Shown here: one piece after another, positions 25,700-33,886 of the stretch
Numbering within the stretch: position 1 is the first letter of the stretch
Layout: each line of letters begins with the position of its first letter
NCBI GenBank assembly: GCA_035945115.1
Contig: DASZAN010000155.1
Location: 106,242-170,241 of the forward strand
DNA: 64,000 nucleotides
Reading direction: 5' to 3'
Source of the DNA: DAHUYF01 sp035945115
GTDB taxonomy: Bacteria; Pseudomonadota; Alphaproteobacteria; ATCC43930; CGMCC-115725
Program-made: the position numbers and the translations under genes
The notes under the pieces: generated by a model
Databases searched by the model: none
What the model saw: the letters and a program-made list of their open reading frames with translations, nothing else
Told to the model about the DNA's origin: nothing

Positions 25700-27181
25700 A
25701 TGGTCACAGCGGCAGTGGCAACGAGAAGCGTTGCGACGAGCGCCGGCTACAACGAAGACATCGTGCGCGCCTTTGTCGTCGCGACGATGTTTTGGGGCCT
25801 CGCCGCCTTCGCGGTGGGCGTCTTCATCGCCTTTCAGCTGACCTATCCGATCCTCAATCTCGACCTCGAGTGGACGACCTTCGGCCGGCTGCGTCCGCTC
25901 CACACCTCGGCGGCGATCTTCGCCTTCGGCGGCAACGCGCTTCTCGGCACCTCCTTCCATGTCGTGCAGCGCACGTGTCGTGCTCCGCTCTGGGGCGGCC
26001 GTGCGCTCGCTTGGTTCATCTTCTGGGGCTACCAATTCTTCATCGTGATGGCGGCGGTGGGTTACCTCGAAGGCGTAACCAAGAGCCGCGAATATGCCGA
26101 GCCCGAGTGGTTTAATGATCTTTGGCTGACGCTCGTCTGGGTGCTCTATCTTGCCGTCTTCCTCGGCGCCGTGATCCGTCGGCGCGAACCGCACATCTAT
26201 GTGGCGAACTGGTTCTATCTCGCCTTCATCATCACCATCGCCGTCCTTCATGTCGTCAACAATCTGACGATCCCCGTCTCGCTCTTCGGCGCCAAGAGCT
26301 ATTCGTTGTTCTCCGGCGTGCAGGACGCGCTGATCCAGTGGTGGTACGGCCACAACGCCGTCGGCTTCTTCCTCACCGCCGGCTTCCTCGCGATGATGTA
26401 CTACTTCATCCCGAAGCAGGCGGATCGCCCGATCTACTCCTATCGGCTCTCCGTCGTGCATTTCTGGGCGCTGATCTTCCTCTACATCTGGGCCGGCCCG
26501 CATCACCTTCATTACACGGCGCTCCCCGATTGGGCGCAAACGCTCGGCATGGTGTTCTCGGTGATGCTGTGGATGCCGTCCTGGGGCGGCATGATCAACG
26601 GCCTCATGACGCTCTCGGGCGCCTGGGACAAGCTCCGCACCGATCCCGCGCTGCGCTTCTCGGTGACCGCCGTCGCCTTCTACGGCATGGCCACCTTCGA
26701 AGGGCCGATGATGTCGATCAAGGCGGTGAACGGCTTGAGCCACTACACCAACTGGACCATCGGTCACGTGCATTCGGGCGCGCTCGGCTGGGTCGCCTTC
26801 ATCTCCTTCGGCGCGCTCTATTATCTCGTGCCGGTGCTGTGGAAGCGGCCGGCGCTCTATTCGACGCGGCTCGTCGCCTACCACTACTGGATCGCCACCG
26901 TCGGCATCCTGCTCTACATCGTCTCGATGTGGGTCGCCGGCATCATGCAGGGCTTGATGTGGCGCGCCTACGATCAGTTCGGCTTCCTGCAATATTCGTT
27001 CGTCGAGACCGTGGCGGCGATGCATCCGCTCTATCTCGTGCGCGCGCTGGGCGGCGTCTGCTTCCTCGCAGGCGCGCTCATCATGGCCTACAACCTCTGG
27101 CGCACGGCGCGCGGCGATGTGAGCCGCGAGGCGCAGCGCACCGTGGTCGCGGCGCCCGCTGTTGCGCAAGCGGTCGGGTGA
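25700..27181 (+). CDS. ccoN: cbb3-type cytochrome c oxidase subunit I (CcoN/FixN)
   Basis: Catalytic subunit of the high-affinity cbb3 terminal oxidase, 493 residues with twelve membrane segments. It binds low-spin heme b and the heme b3-CuB centre where oxygen is reduced. Metal-ligand regions are visible in WWYGHNAVGFF, WAGPHHLHYTALPDW and NWTIGHVHSGALGW. It heads ccoNOQP; ccoO starts ten bases after its stop. A FixK/FNR box 59 bases upstream indicates induction at low oxygen. Confidence 0.97.
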   Translation: MVTAAVATRSVATSAGYNEDIVRAFVVATMFWGLAAFAVGVFIAFQLTYPILNLDLEWTTFGRLRPLHTSAAIFAFGGNALLGTSFHVVQRTCRAPLWGGRALAWFIFWGYQFFIVMAAVGYLEGVTKSREYAEPEWFNDLWLTLVWVLYLAVFLGAVIRRREPHIYVANWFYLAFIITIAVLHVVNNLTIPVSLFGAKSYSLFSGVQDALIQWWYGHNAVGFFLTAGFLAMMYYFIPKQADRPIYSYRLSVVHFWALIFLYIWAGPHHLHYTALPDWAQTLGMVFSVMLWMPSWGGMINGLMTLSGAWDKLRTDPALRFSVTAVAFYGMATFEGPMMSIKAVNGLSHYTNWTIGHVHSGALGWVAFISFGALYYLVPVLWKRPALYSTRLVAYHYWIATVGILLYIVSMWVAGIMQGLMWRAYDQFGFLQYSFVETVAAMHPLYLVRALGGVCFLAGALIMAYNLWRTARGDVSREAQRTVVAAPAVAQAVG

Positions 27182-27191
27182 GGGCGCGGCC

Positions 27192-27920
27192 ATGCGGATC
27201 CTCAATCAGAAATTCATCGAGCAGAACGCGATCTTGCTTCTTGTGCTGACGCTGATCACCGTCTCGATCGGCGGCATCGTCGAGATCGTGCCGCTCTTCA
27301 CGATCGAGACCACGATCGAGCGCGTGAAGGGTGTGCGGCCCTATTCGCCGCTCGAGCTTGCCGGGCGCGACATCTATGTGCGCGAGGGCTGCTATCTCTG
27401 CCACAGCCAGCAAATCCGCCCCTTCCGCGACGAGGTCGAGCGCTACGGGCACTACAGCCTCGCCGCCGAGAGCATGTACGACCATCCCTTCCAATGGGGC
27501 TCTGAACGCACCGGCCCCGATCTCGCCCGCGTCGGCGGCAAGTATTCGAACGACTGGCATCTGGCGCATCTCGCCAATCCGCGCGACGTGGTCCCGGAAT
27601 CGATCATGCCGCCTTACGCCTTCCTTGCGGAGCGGCCGATCGACCTTGACCGGCTTGCCGACCACATGCGCACCAACCGCTTTGTCGGCGTCCCCTATAG
27701 CGACGAGATGATCGCCAATGCCAAGGCCGACGCCGTGGCGCAAGTCGATCCCGCCGCCGACACGTCGGCCGTGCTGCAGCGCTATCCCGGCGCCGTCACC
27801 GGCGGCTTCGGCGGCGACCCCCACCGGATCACCGAGCGCGATGCGCTGGTGGCCTATCTGCAGATGCTCGGCACCTTGGTGAAGTTCCGCGATGTCTCGG
27901 CCGAGGATCTGCGGCAATGA
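27192..27920 (+). CDS. ccoO: cbb3 oxidase subunit II, monoheme cytochrome c (CcoO/FixO)
   Basis: A 242-residue membrane-anchored cytochrome c. One N-terminal helix (ILLLVLTLITVSIGGIVEIV) is followed by the periplasmic domain with heme site EGCYLCHSQQIRPF at residues 67-71 and a Met ligand in ESIMPPYAFL. It passes electrons from CcoP to CcoN. ATG 27192 is chosen over an upstream in-frame start. The stop overlaps ccoQ as ATGA. Confidence 0.96.
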   Translation: MRILNQKFIEQNAILLLVLTLITVSIGGIVEIVPLFTIETTIERVKGVRPYSPLELAGRDIYVREGCYLCHSQQIRPFRDEVERYGHYSLAAESMYDHPFQWGSERTGPDLARVGGKYSNDWHLAHLANPRDVVPESIMPPYAFLAERPIDLDRLADHMRTNRFVGVPYSDEMIANAKADAVAQVDPAADTSAVLQRYPGAVTGGFGGDPHRITERDALVAYLQMLGTLVKFRDVSAEDLRQ

Positions 27921-28069
27921 GCTGGCTTGCCCTCCTCGACCGGCTGCACGCGCCGCTGTCGCTGCTGATGCTGGTTCTTTTCTGCGCCATTGTCGCTTGG
28001 GCCTACGCGCCGCGGCGGCGACGATCCATGGATGAAAGCGCGCGCATTCCGCTGCGCGACGACGGCTGA
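27917..28069 (+). CDS. ccoQ: cbb3 oxidase small subunit CcoQ/FixQ
   Basis: A 50-residue single-helix protein, MSWLALLDRLHAPLSLLMLV followed by LFCAIVAWAYAPRRRRSMDE. Size, helix position and the basic cytoplasmic flank fit CcoQ, which stabilises the oxidase complex. The ATG overlaps the ccoO stop (ATGA), and ccoP follows after nine bases. Confidence 0.9.
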   Translation: MSWLALLDRLHAPLSLLMLVLFCAIVAWAYAPRRRRSMDESARIPLRDDG

Positions 28070-28078
28070 GGACGCGTC

Positions 28079-28948
28079 ATGCCGACCAAGCGAGAGAAGG
28101 AAGCGGTTGTCGCCCGCGAAACTACCGGCCACGAATGGGACGGCATTCGCGAGCTCGACACGCCCCTGCCGAAATGGTGGCTCTATACCTTCTATGCGAC
28201 GATCGTCTTCTCGATCGGCTATTGCCTGCTCTATCCCGCGATCCCTCTGGTCTCAACGCACACTGAGGGGCTTCTCGCCTACACCAACCGCGATGCATTG
28301 GCGATCAGCACCGCCGAAGCGGCAGCGCAGCAGGCGACCTTTCGCGACCGCATCCGCGACGCCTCGCTCGATGAGATCCGCGCCGACGCCGATCTCCTAG
28401 CCTTCGCCGAGACGGGCGGCCGTGCGATCTTTGCCGAGAACTGCGCGCCCTGCCATCGCGCGGGCGGCGCCGGCGCCAAGGGCTATCCCAATCTCGCCGA
28501 TGACGATTGGCTCTGGGGCGGCTCGCTCTCTGCGATCCACCAGACGATAACGCACGGCGTCCGCAACGGCGATCCCGACTCGCGGCAATCGCAAATGCCG
28601 CGCTTCGGCGCCGACGGCTTGCTGACGCGGGAGCAGATCGCCGACGTCGCCGATTTCGTCCTGTCGCTCTCCGGCCAAGTGGCCGGGCGCGACGCGGTCG
28701 CCCGCGGCCAAGCGATTTTCGCCGAGAACTGCGCCGCCTGCCACGGCGAGAGCGGCAAAGGCAATCAAGAGGTCGGCGCCAAGAATCTCACCAACGGCAT
28801 TTGGCTTTACGGCGGCGACCGCGCCATCGTGATCGACACGATCACCAACGCGCGCAACAGCAGCATGCCCGCCTGGAACGCGCGGCTCGATCCGACCGCC
28901 ATCAAGATGCTGGCGATTTACGTCCACTCGCTCGGCGGCGGTCAGTGA
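28079..28948 (+). CDS. ccoP: cbb3 oxidase subunit III, diheme cytochrome c (CcoP/FixP)
   Basis: A 289-residue protein with one membrane helix near residues 35-58 and two cytochrome c domains. The heme sites are NCAPCH at 122-126 and NCAACH at 218-222, with Met ligands in SQMPRFG and SSMPAWN. It takes electrons from soluble cytochrome c and passes them to CcoO. Layout and length agree with known CcoP. ccoG follows after twelve bases. Confidence 0.96.
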   Translation: MPTKREKEAVVARETTGHEWDGIRELDTPLPKWWLYTFYATIVFSIGYCLLYPAIPLVSTHTEGLLAYTNRDALAISTAEAAAQQATFRDRIRDASLDEIRADADLLAFAETGGRAIFAENCAPCHRAGGAGAKGYPNLADDDWLWGGSLSAIHQTITHGVRNGDPDSRQSQMPRFGADGLLTREQIADVADFVLSLSGQVAGRDAVARGQAIFAENCAACHGESGKGNQEVGAKNLTNGIWLYGGDRAIVIDTITNARNSSMPAWNARLDPTAIKMLAIYVHSLGGGQ

Positions 28949-28960
28949 GACGCAACGACG

Positions 28961-30421
28961 ATGCAATCGGTGCTGGCGCCTCGGCAGGACGAGCAAGACC
29001 ACAGCGGCATCCCGCTCTTCGCGCCGCATGAGAAAGTCTATCCGCGCCGCGTCCGCGGTCCCATTCGCCGCGTCAAATGGGCGGTGCTGTCGGTCTGCCT
29101 CGCGCTTTACTACATCGGGCCGTGGCTGCGCTGGGAGCGGGGACCGGCTCATCCCGACCAAGCGTTCCTCATCGACATGCCGGCGCGCCGCGCCTATTTC
29201 CTCTGGATCGAGATCTGGCCACACGAGATTTATTACCTCGCCGGCCTCCTGATCGTCGCCGCCATTGCTCTTTTCCTCGTCACCAGCTTGTTCGGTCGCC
29301 TCTGGTGCGGATTCACCTGTCCGCAGACGGTGTGGACCGATCTTTTCATGTGGGCGGAGCGCCTTGTCGAGGGCGACCGCATGCAGCGTATCCGCCTCGA
29401 CCAGCAACCGCTCACGTTCGGCAAAGCGGCGAGGAAAATCGCCAAACACGCGATTTGGCTCGCCATCGCCGGGCTCACCGGCGGCGCCTGGGTCATGTAT
29501 TTCAACGACGCGCCGACGCTGCTCCGCGATCTCGTCTCGCTCCATGCGTCGTCGACGCAGGTGGGATTCATCGGTCTTTTCACTGGCACCACTTATCTGT
29601 TGGCCGGCTGGGCGCGCGAGCAGGTCTGCACCTATATGTGCCCCTGGCCACGCTTCCAATCGGCGATGATCGATGAGGAGACGCTCACCGTCGGCTACCG
29701 CGACTGGCGGGGCGAGCCGCGCGGCAAGCATCGCAAGGGCGAAAGCTGGGCCGGGCGCGGCGATTGCATCGACTGCGCCGCCTGCATCGCCGTTTGTCCG
29801 ACCGGCATCGACATTCGCGCGGGCTTGCAGCTCGAATGCATCGGCTGCGGGCTCTGCATCGATGCTTGCAACGATATCATGGACAAGGTGGGCCGCCCGC
29901 GCGGGCTCATCGCCTTCGAGAGCTACGCCAACCGAATCGCCGCGCGGCGCGGCGAGCCGCCACACCGCCGCTTCTCGCGGCCGCGCACCATCCTTTACGG
30001 CGCCGTGCTGGCCGGCATCGCCAGTCTGATGACGGTCGCCCTCGCCGCGCGCAGCACGCTCGAGATGTCGCTGCTGCCCGAGCGCAATCCGCTCTTTGTG
30101 CGGCTCTCCGACGGCTCCATCCGCGACGGCTACACGCTCAAGATCGAAAACAAGAGCGGCGAGACGCGGCTCTACACGGTCACCGCGAGCGGCCTCTCGG
30201 GCGCGCTCATCCATGTGGCCGAAGCCGAGCAGCCGCCCGTCGGCGCCAGCGAGGGCATCACGCTCGCCGTGCACGGCGACCGGATCGGCACTTATCGGCT
30301 TTACATCCAGGCCCCGATGAGTGGCGAGAAGGAAGTCCCGATCGTCGTCACGGTCCGCGACCGCGCCAGCGGCGAGAGCGCTCGCCACGGGGCAAGCTTT
30401 CGCGGCCCCGGACGTTCCTGA
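28961..30421 (+). CDS. ccoG: cbb3 oxidase assembly protein CcoG/FixG (polyferredoxin)
   Basis: A 486-residue membrane protein with several helices and two cytoplasmic 4Fe-4S clusters in GDCIDCAACIAVCPTGID and LECIGCGLCIDACND. The motif GRLWCGFTCPQTVWTDLFMW is characteristic. The C-terminal 150 residues form a periplasmic immunoglobulin-like domain. CcoG is thought to reduce copper for insertion into CcoN. It begins the assembly block GHIS directly after ccoP. Confidence 0.95.
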   Translation: MQSVLAPRQDEQDHSGIPLFAPHEKVYPRRVRGPIRRVKWAVLSVCLALYYIGPWLRWERGPAHPDQAFLIDMPARRAYFLWIEIWPHEIYYLAGLLIVAAIALFLVTSLFGRLWCGFTCPQTVWTDLFMWAERLVEGDRMQRIRLDQQPLTFGKAARKIAKHAIWLAIAGLTGGAWVMYFNDAPTLLRDLVSLHASSTQVGFIGLFTGTTYLLAGWAREQVCTYMCPWPRFQSAMIDEETLTVGYRDWRGEPRGKHRKGESWAGRGDCIDCAACIAVCPTGIDIRAGLQLECIGCGLCIDACNDIMDKVGRPRGLIAFESYANRIAARRGEPPHRRFSRPRTILYGAVLAGIASLMTVALAARSTLEMSLLPERNPLFVRLSDGSIRDGYTLKIENKSGETRLYTVTASGLSGALIHVAEAEQPPVGASEGITLAVHGDRIGTYRLYIQAPMSGEKEVPIVVTVRDRASGESARHGASFRGPGRS

Positions 30422-30431
30422 GGAGAGAGCG

Positions 30432-30911
30432 ATGATCGAGAGAACGCAATGTCGCTGGATCCCCTGGGCGTTCGCGGGCGCGCTCGCGATCGTCGTCGGT
30501 GTGAACGGCGCCCTCGCTTATTTCGCCACCGCCACGGCGCCGGGACTGGTGACAGAGCACCCGTTCGAGCGCGGCAACGACTACAACCGGGTGCTCGATG
30601 CCGGCGATGTGCGCGATGCCCTTGGCTGGCGCGTCTCGCTGCGATTGAACAGGGTGGCGCCGGGGCGCGGCGAGCTCGTCGCCGAACTCGCCGACCGCTC
30701 CGGCCGACCGCTGCGCGGGCTCGGCGTCACGGCGCGGCTGGTGCGGCCGCTGGGACCGGAGTCGGAGCTTGCCGTCACGCTCGATGAAGACGCGCCGGGA
30801 CGCTACGTGCAGACAATCGTTCTCGATCGGCCGGGACAATGGGATGTCCGCATCGCCGCGCACGACGGTCCCACCCGCTTCGCCTTTGCCCGGCGCATGG
30901 TGATGAAATGA
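30432..30911 (+). CDS. ccoH: cbb3 oxidase assembly protein CcoH/FixH
   Basis: A 159-residue protein with one N-terminal helix (IPWAFAGALAIVVGVNGALA) and a periplasmic beta-sandwich domain. The segment RGNDYNRVLDAGDVRDALGW is typical of FixH. It assists maturation of the cbb3 complex. AGGAGAG lies five bases before the ATG at 30432. The stop overlaps ccoI as ATGA. Confidence 0.9.
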   Translation: MIERTQCRWIPWAFAGALAIVVGVNGALAYFATATAPGLVTEHPFERGNDYNRVLDAGDVRDALGWRVSLRLNRVAPGRGELVAELADRSGRPLRGLGVTARLVRPLGPESELAVTLDEDAPGRYVQTIVLDRPGQWDVRIAAHDGPTRFAFARRMVMK

Positions 30912-33274
30912 CGCTCGCCAGCGCGGTCATCGACGCGCCCGCACTCGCGTTCGAAGCGAATGACCGGCGTTGCGCCCATTGCGGCGCGTCGGTCGCCGCC
31001 GCGAACGAGCGTTTCTGCTGTATCGGCTGCGCGGGTGCTTATCGGCTGATCGAGGAACTCGGCCTCACCCGCTACTACGCCACGCGCACGCTCGCCGCCG
31101 AAGCGCGCGCACCGCAGCCGCCGGACGAGGACGCGACCGATCTCTCAGCCTACGCCGTGGCGGCAGCAGACGGGACAGCCTCGCTCTCGTTGTTGGTGGA
31201 TGGCCTCCACTGCGCCGCATGCGTCTGGCTGATCGAGAGCGCGCTCAAGCGGCAGGCGGCGGTGACCGAAGCCCGCGTCACGCTCACCACCCGCCGCCTT
31301 GACCTGCGATGGCGTGGTGGCATCGAGGCTGCCGCCCCGCTCGTCGCGCTGGTGCAGCGGCTCGGCTACCGGTTGGCTCCCTACGATGCCGAGCGGGCAG
31401 CGGCGCTCACTGACGACGAGGGGCGGCGTCTCCTCCGTGCGCTGGCGATCGCCGGCTTTGCCGCCGGGAACGTGATGCTGCTCTCGGTCGCGGTGTGGTC
31501 GGGCGGCGCCGGCGACATGGGTGCCGCGACGCGCGATCTTCTCCATTGGGTCTCGGCGCTCATCGCCCTGCCGGCGGTGGTGTTCGGCGGTGCACCTTTC
31601 TTCCGCTCCGCATGGCAGGCACTCAAACATCACCGCACCAATATGGACGTACCCATCGCCGTGGGCGTGGTTCTGACGAGCGCGATGAGCCTCTACGAGA
31701 CCATCGTGTCGGGGCCGCACGCCTATTTCGAATCGGTGGTGATGCTGCTCTTCTTCCTCCTGATCGGCCGCTATCTCGATCTCCGCGCGCGGGGACGCGC
31801 CCGCTCGGCGGCGCAGTTGCTGCTGGCGCTGACCACGCATCAAGCCACGGTCCTGGACGCGAACGGCAGGGTAAAGCGTCTCGCGGCCACCGCGGTCGAG
31901 TCCGGCGAGCAGGTCCTGGTCGCACCCGGCGAGCGCGTCCCCGTCGACGGACGCGTCGTCTCGGGCGCGTCGGCAGTGGACCGCAGTCTCATCGACGGCG
32001 AAAGCACGCCCGCGCTCATCGCCGCGGGCGATCGGGTGCTGGCCGGCATGGTGAATCTTTCGGCGCCGCTCACCCTCATCGTGACGGCAACCGGCAATCG
32101 CACGTTTCTCGCCGAAATCGTGCGGCTGATGGAAGCGGCCGAGCAAGGCCGCGCCCGCCTTGTCGCTCTCGCCGATCGCGTGGCGCGGCTCTATGCGCCG
32201 GCCGTCCATGGGCTGGCGCTCGCCACCTTCGCGCTTTGGCTCTTCTTCGCGCCCTGGCAGCAGGCGCTGCTCAATGCCGTGGCGGTGCTGATCATCACCT
32301 GCCCCTGCGCGCTTGGCCTCGCCGTGCCGGCGGTTCAGATGATCGCCAGCGGCCGACTGATGCAACGCGGCATTCTCTTGAAATCGGCCACCGCGCTCGA
32401 GCGGCTCGCCACGGTCGATATGGTGGTGTTCGACAAGACCGGCACGCTTACCACTGGCCGCCTCGCGCTCGAGGCGGCGGACATCGCCCCAGACCGGCTT
32501 CGCCTCGCCGCCGGTCTTGCCGCCGCAAGTCGCCATCCGCTCAGCGCGGCGCTCCGACGCGCCTGCCCCGACGGGCCGGCGATCGATGGCGTCTTGGAGC
32601 ATCAGGGCGCCGGGCTCAGCGCCGGGCAACTGCGCCTCGGCAGTCGCGCCTTCTGTAGCGTCGCTTCCTCCGATGACGACGATCGGCCCGAGCTCTGGCT
32701 CACCCAACGCAATGCATCGCCCACGCGTTTCACCTTTCGCGATGAGCTGAGGGAGGATGCGGCGACGGTGATCGCTGCGCTGCGACGCGCCGGGATCGAG
32801 GTATCGCTGCTGTCCGGCGACCGGGCGCCGGTCGTCGCCGCCCTTGCCGCGCGCCTCGGTATCGCCGATTGGCGCGCCGAGCAAACACCCGTCGAGAAGC
32901 ACGCAGCGCTCGCCGCGCTAACCGCGAGAGGCCGTAAGGTGCTGATGGTGGGCGACGGGCTCAATGACGCGCCGGCGCTTGCTGCGGCCTTCGTGTCGAT
33001 GTCGCCGGCGAGCGCCGCCGATGTCAGCCAGACCGCCGCTGACGTCGTCTTTCAAGGACGCTCGCTGAAGTCGGTGAGCGAGACCCTGGCGATCGCCCGC
33101 CGCAGCCAGACGCTTGTTCGCGAGAACATCGCGCTGGCGATCGCTTACAACGCACTTGCGGTGCCGCTCGCCATGCTCGGCCTGGTGACCCCGCCGCTCG
33201 CCGCTTTCGCCATGGCGAGCTCGTCCCTCATCGTGCTGGGCAATGCGCTGCGTCTCTGCGGGAGCCGCGCATGA
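30908..33274 (+). CDS. ccoI: Copper-transporting P-type ATPase CcoI/FixI
   Basis: A 788-residue P1B-type ATPase that moves copper toward the cbb3 oxidase. It starts with a zinc-ribbon-like cysteine region (RRCAHCG, FCCIGCAGAY), then a heavy-metal domain with GLHCAACVW, eight membrane segments, the metal site TCPCALGLAVP, the phosphorylation site VFDKTGTLTTG, and the hinge GDGLNDAPAL. Both ends overlap neighbours by four bases, so the gene is tightly coupled within ccoGHIS. Confidence 0.95.
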   Translation: MTLASAVIDAPALAFEANDRRCAHCGASVAAANERFCCIGCAGAYRLIEELGLTRYYATRTLAAEARAPQPPDEDATDLSAYAVAAADGTASLSLLVDGLHCAACVWLIESALKRQAAVTEARVTLTTRRLDLRWRGGIEAAAPLVALVQRLGYRLAPYDAERAAALTDDEGRRLLRALAIAGFAAGNVMLLSVAVWSGGAGDMGAATRDLLHWVSALIALPAVVFGGAPFFRSAWQALKHHRTNMDVPIAVGVVLTSAMSLYETIVSGPHAYFESVVMLLFFLLIGRYLDLRARGRARSAAQLLLALTTHQATVLDANGRVKRLAATAVESGEQVLVAPGERVPVDGRVVSGASAVDRSLIDGESTPALIAAGDRVLAGMVNLSAPLTLIVTATGNRTFLAEIVRLMEAAEQGRARLVALADRVARLYAPAVHGLALATFALWLFFAPWQQALLNAVAVLIITCPCALGLAVPAVQMIASGRLMQRGILLKSATALERLATVDMVVFDKTGTLTTGRLALEAADIAPDRLRLAAGLAAASRHPLSAALRRACPDGPAIDGVLEHQGAGLSAGQLRLGSRAFCSVASSDDDDRPELWLTQRNASPTRFTFRDELREDAATVIAALRRAGIEVSLLSGDRAPVVAALAARLGIADWRAEQTPVEKHAALAALTARGRKVLMVGDGLNDAPALAAAFVSMSPASAADVSQTAADVVFQGRSLKSVSETLAIARRSQTLVRENIALAIAYNALAVPLAMLGLVTPPLAAFAMASSSLIVLGNALRLCGSRA

Positions 33275-33462
33275 GCGGGCTGCTGCTGCTTATTCCCGTC
33301 GCGCTGGCGCTGGGGCTCGGCGGCCTCGCCACCTTTCTCTGGGCGCTCGGCGCCGGCCAGTTCGATGATCTCGAAGGAGAGGCCGGCCGCATCCTTTTCG
33401 ACGACGAGGACACCCCGCCCCCTGCACCCGCGTCACCCGCTCACCCCAGGAGAGCACCATGA
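33271..33462 (+). CDS. ccoS: cbb3 oxidase assembly protein CcoS
   Basis: A 63-residue protein with one N-terminal helix (LLLLIPVALALGLGGLATFLWAL) followed by the CcoS signature GQFDDLEGEAGRILFDDED and a proline-rich end. CcoS is needed for cofactor insertion into CcoN. It overlaps ccoI at its start and the next small gene at its stop, each by four bases. Confidence 0.92.
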   Translation: MSGLLLLIPVALALGLGGLATFLWALGAGQFDDLEGEAGRILFDDEDTPPPAPASPAHPRRAP

Positions 33463-33644
33463 CTGCTTGGCTTCTCGGCATTCTCGCCGGCTTTTTCGCG
33501 TTGCTCGGCGCCGTCCTCGCCGCCGGCGCCATCGACGCCGGCATGTTCACCTTCGGCATTGGGCTCGTCGGCTTCGGCGTGCTGTTCGTCTTCTGGCTCA
33601 TCAAGGATTATTTCGACGCGCTCGAAAGAAGCCGGGCGGCCTAA
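33459..33644 (+). CDS. Small two-helix membrane protein at the end of the cco operon (61 aa)
   Basis: Not a recognised cco gene. The protein is MTAWLLGILAGFFALLGAVL followed by AAGAIDAGMFTFGIGLVGFG and a second helix ending FVFWLIKDYFDALERSRAA. It starts with an ATGA overlap on ccoS and has AGGAG ten bases upstream, so translation is likely coupled. The place suggests a small cbb3-associated membrane subunit or assembly factor. No family function is known to me. Confidence 0.72.
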   Translation: MTAWLLGILAGFFALLGAVLAAGAIDAGMFTFGIGLVGFGVLFVFWLIKDYFDALERSRAA

Positions 33645-33688
33645 CACCAGAAGCGCCAGCCGCGGAGCCACGCCGCCGCGCGCGGCTT

Positions 33689-33811
33689 CTACGGACGTGC
33701 GCCTTCCGTCGAGAACGCCACGGTCAAAGGCTCTTGAAAGAGGTTGAGCACGAGCGCGCCGATCACCGCAAGGGCAACCGCCGCGACGCAGGCAAGAATA
33801 AAACTCCGCAT
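33689..33811 (-). CDS. Small single-helix membrane peptide (40 aa)
   Basis: A 40-residue frame starts MRSFILACVAAVALAVIGAL, continues with VLNLFQEPLTVAFSTEGARP and ends in TAG. GGGAGG lies seven bases before the ATG, one of the best binding sites in the window. The pattern of an N-terminal helix followed by a short tail ending in a Gln-Pro and Ala-Arg-like stretch matches short membrane peptides I know from other Rhizobiales genomes. It points toward the cco operon end on the opposite strand. Function unknown. Confidence 0.72.
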   Translation of the reverse strand: MRSFILACVAAVALAVIGALVLNLFQEPLTVAFSTEGARP

Positions 33812-33886
33812 TGATGCGCCTCCCGGTCCCACTCAGCGTCTTTCAGGCTAAGATAATTGACCATTGTCGATCAAAGCATAACACCG

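Noticed and set aside
25574..27205. A 543-codon open frame on the minus strand across ccoN
   Set aside because: It is rich in Arg, His and Asp in a low-complexity way and lies opposite the clear ccoN gene. GC-rich DNA produces such antisense frames.
28397..30388. A 663-codon minus-strand frame across ccoP and ccoG
   Set aside because: It is antisense to two well-supported cco genes, shows no motif and has a skewed composition. It is a shadow.
31145..32902. A 585-codon minus-strand frame across ccoI
   Set aside because: It lies opposite a P-type ATPase with all its motifs intact and has no domain of its own.
33857..33875. A possible FNR box before the WD40-cytochrome gene (TTGACCATTGTCGATCAA)
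   Set aside because: The half-sites are four bases too far apart for the 14-base FNR/FixK consensus, so it is probably chance.
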